Assembly: GCF_019890935.1 (NCBI RefSeq)
Contig: NZ_CP082333.1
Coordinates: 1,762,001-1,826,000, forward strand
Source: Exiguobacterium acetylicum
GTDB lineage: Bacteria > Bacillota > Bacilli > Exiguobacteriales > Exiguobacteriaceae
Length of the DNA stretch: 64,000 bases
Direction: 5' to 3'
In this document: positions 63,665 to 64,000 of the stretch, piece after piece
Position numbering within the stretch: position 1 is the first letter of the stretch
Layout of the letters: each line of letters starts with the position of its first letter
Notes under the pieces: generated by a model
What the model saw: only the letters and a program-made list of their open reading frames with translations
Database searches by the model: none
What the model was told of the DNA's origin: nothing
Program-made: the position numbers and the translations under genes

Positions 63665-64000
63665 ATGTATCAAATTCAACTATGGAATGATTTATCGGAC
63701 AAAGGATTAAAACGATTCACAGATGACTATCACGTTCAGCGAGAAACGGAACAACCAGACGCTTTTCTCGTCCGCAGCAAGGATTTACATGACATGCGCT
63801 TTCCAGATAGTCTTAAAGCCGTCGCCCGAGCCGGCGTCGGTGTCAATACGATTCCACTTGATCAACTCGCAAACCGCGGGATTCCCGTCTTTTCGACGCC
63901 AGGCGCTAACGCGAATGCCGTCAAGGAACTCGTCATCGGTAGTTTATTCCTGACGGCGCGAAAGCTCGTGCCGAGTCTGCTTTGGACGAACAACTTACGC
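63665..64000 (+). CDS. serA: D-3-phosphoglycerate dehydrogenase, N-terminal part (runs off right edge)
   Basis: 112 codons are visible from ATG 63665, immediately after the serC stop. It shows the 2-hydroxyacid dehydrogenase start: DAFLVRSKDLHDM, LKAVARAGVGVNTIPLDQLA, GIPVFSTPGANANAVKEL and VIGSLFL. It supplies the substrate of SerC, so the pair is a serine-synthesis operon. The rest lies beyond the window. The GANANAVKEL form is the variant typical of Bacillota/Exiguobacterium-type SerA. Confidence 0.9.
   Translation, partial: MYQIQLWNDLSDKGLKRFTDDYHVQRETEQPDAFLVRSKDLHDMRFPDSLKAVARAGVGVNTIPLDQLANRGIPVFSTPGANANAVKELVIGSLFLTARKLVPSLLWTNNLR

Overview
The window looks like ordinary chromosome from a low-to-mid GC Bacillota close to Bacillus. 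Exiguobacterium is my best guess. The grounds are LicT/RAT control of beta-glucoside transport, a KhtT/KhtU antiporter pair, a fused two-dynamin DynA, Bacillus-type GuaC and CspB, strong AGGAGG ribosome sites and frequent short gene overlaps. The taxonomic call is inference. I see no rRNA, tRNA, CRISPR array, prophage or insertion sequence.

Layout. 1-1730: the start of a beta-glucoside PTS permease running off the left edge, preceded by its antiterminator gene licT, with two RAT/terminator leaders and a good cre site. 1758-9234: small regulators (XRE, MarR, ArsR, LysR), two GNAT/methyltransferase-type enzymes, lipoproteins, and a protein built only of homing-endonuclease-associated repeats. 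9353-14904: two SDR enzymes, an APH-like protein, a lipid-anchored polysaccharide deacetylase and succinate-semialdehyde dehydrogenase. 15062-16500: Nudix, then an AT-rich divergent pair (AhpD-like and Lrp). 16552-22158: three ion-transport genes (CPA1 antiporter, KhtU, KhtT) with a YafY-type regulator, a RibD-C reductase and an AbrB protein. 25903-30159: a second, complete beta-glucoside system (bglP-bglA) divergent from its GntR regulator.

31390-42487: an MHS transporter, an MBL/kinase/HAD operon with 4-base overlaps, a cysteine-free Rrf2 regulator, a DCC protein, an operon beginning with a 55-residue two-helix microprotein, and several VOC and DUF enzymes. Two near-identical intergenic elements, in opposite orientation, lie in convergent gaps near 32.8-33.0 kb and 42.2-42.5 kb. 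42488-46272: two paralogous PaaK/CapK-type adenylating enzymes around an AraC/GyrI-like regulator. 47067-54771: NAD-binding protein, 1195-residue dynamin, LysR and CorA. 55056-58859: FAD amine oxidase with a CsaA-like protein, and egtB-egtD. 58983-64000: guaC with a clear sigma-A promoter, Nudix, GNAT, a sigma-region-2-only protein, cspB, serC and the start of serA.

The strongest unexplained signal is the paired intergenic element. It has nested inverted repeats and a hairpin whose arms differ between copies while pairing is kept, which suggests selection on structure. The window otherwise reads as metabolism, transport and stress defence (ergothioneine, K+/H+ and Na+/H+ exchange, Mg2+, membrane repair).
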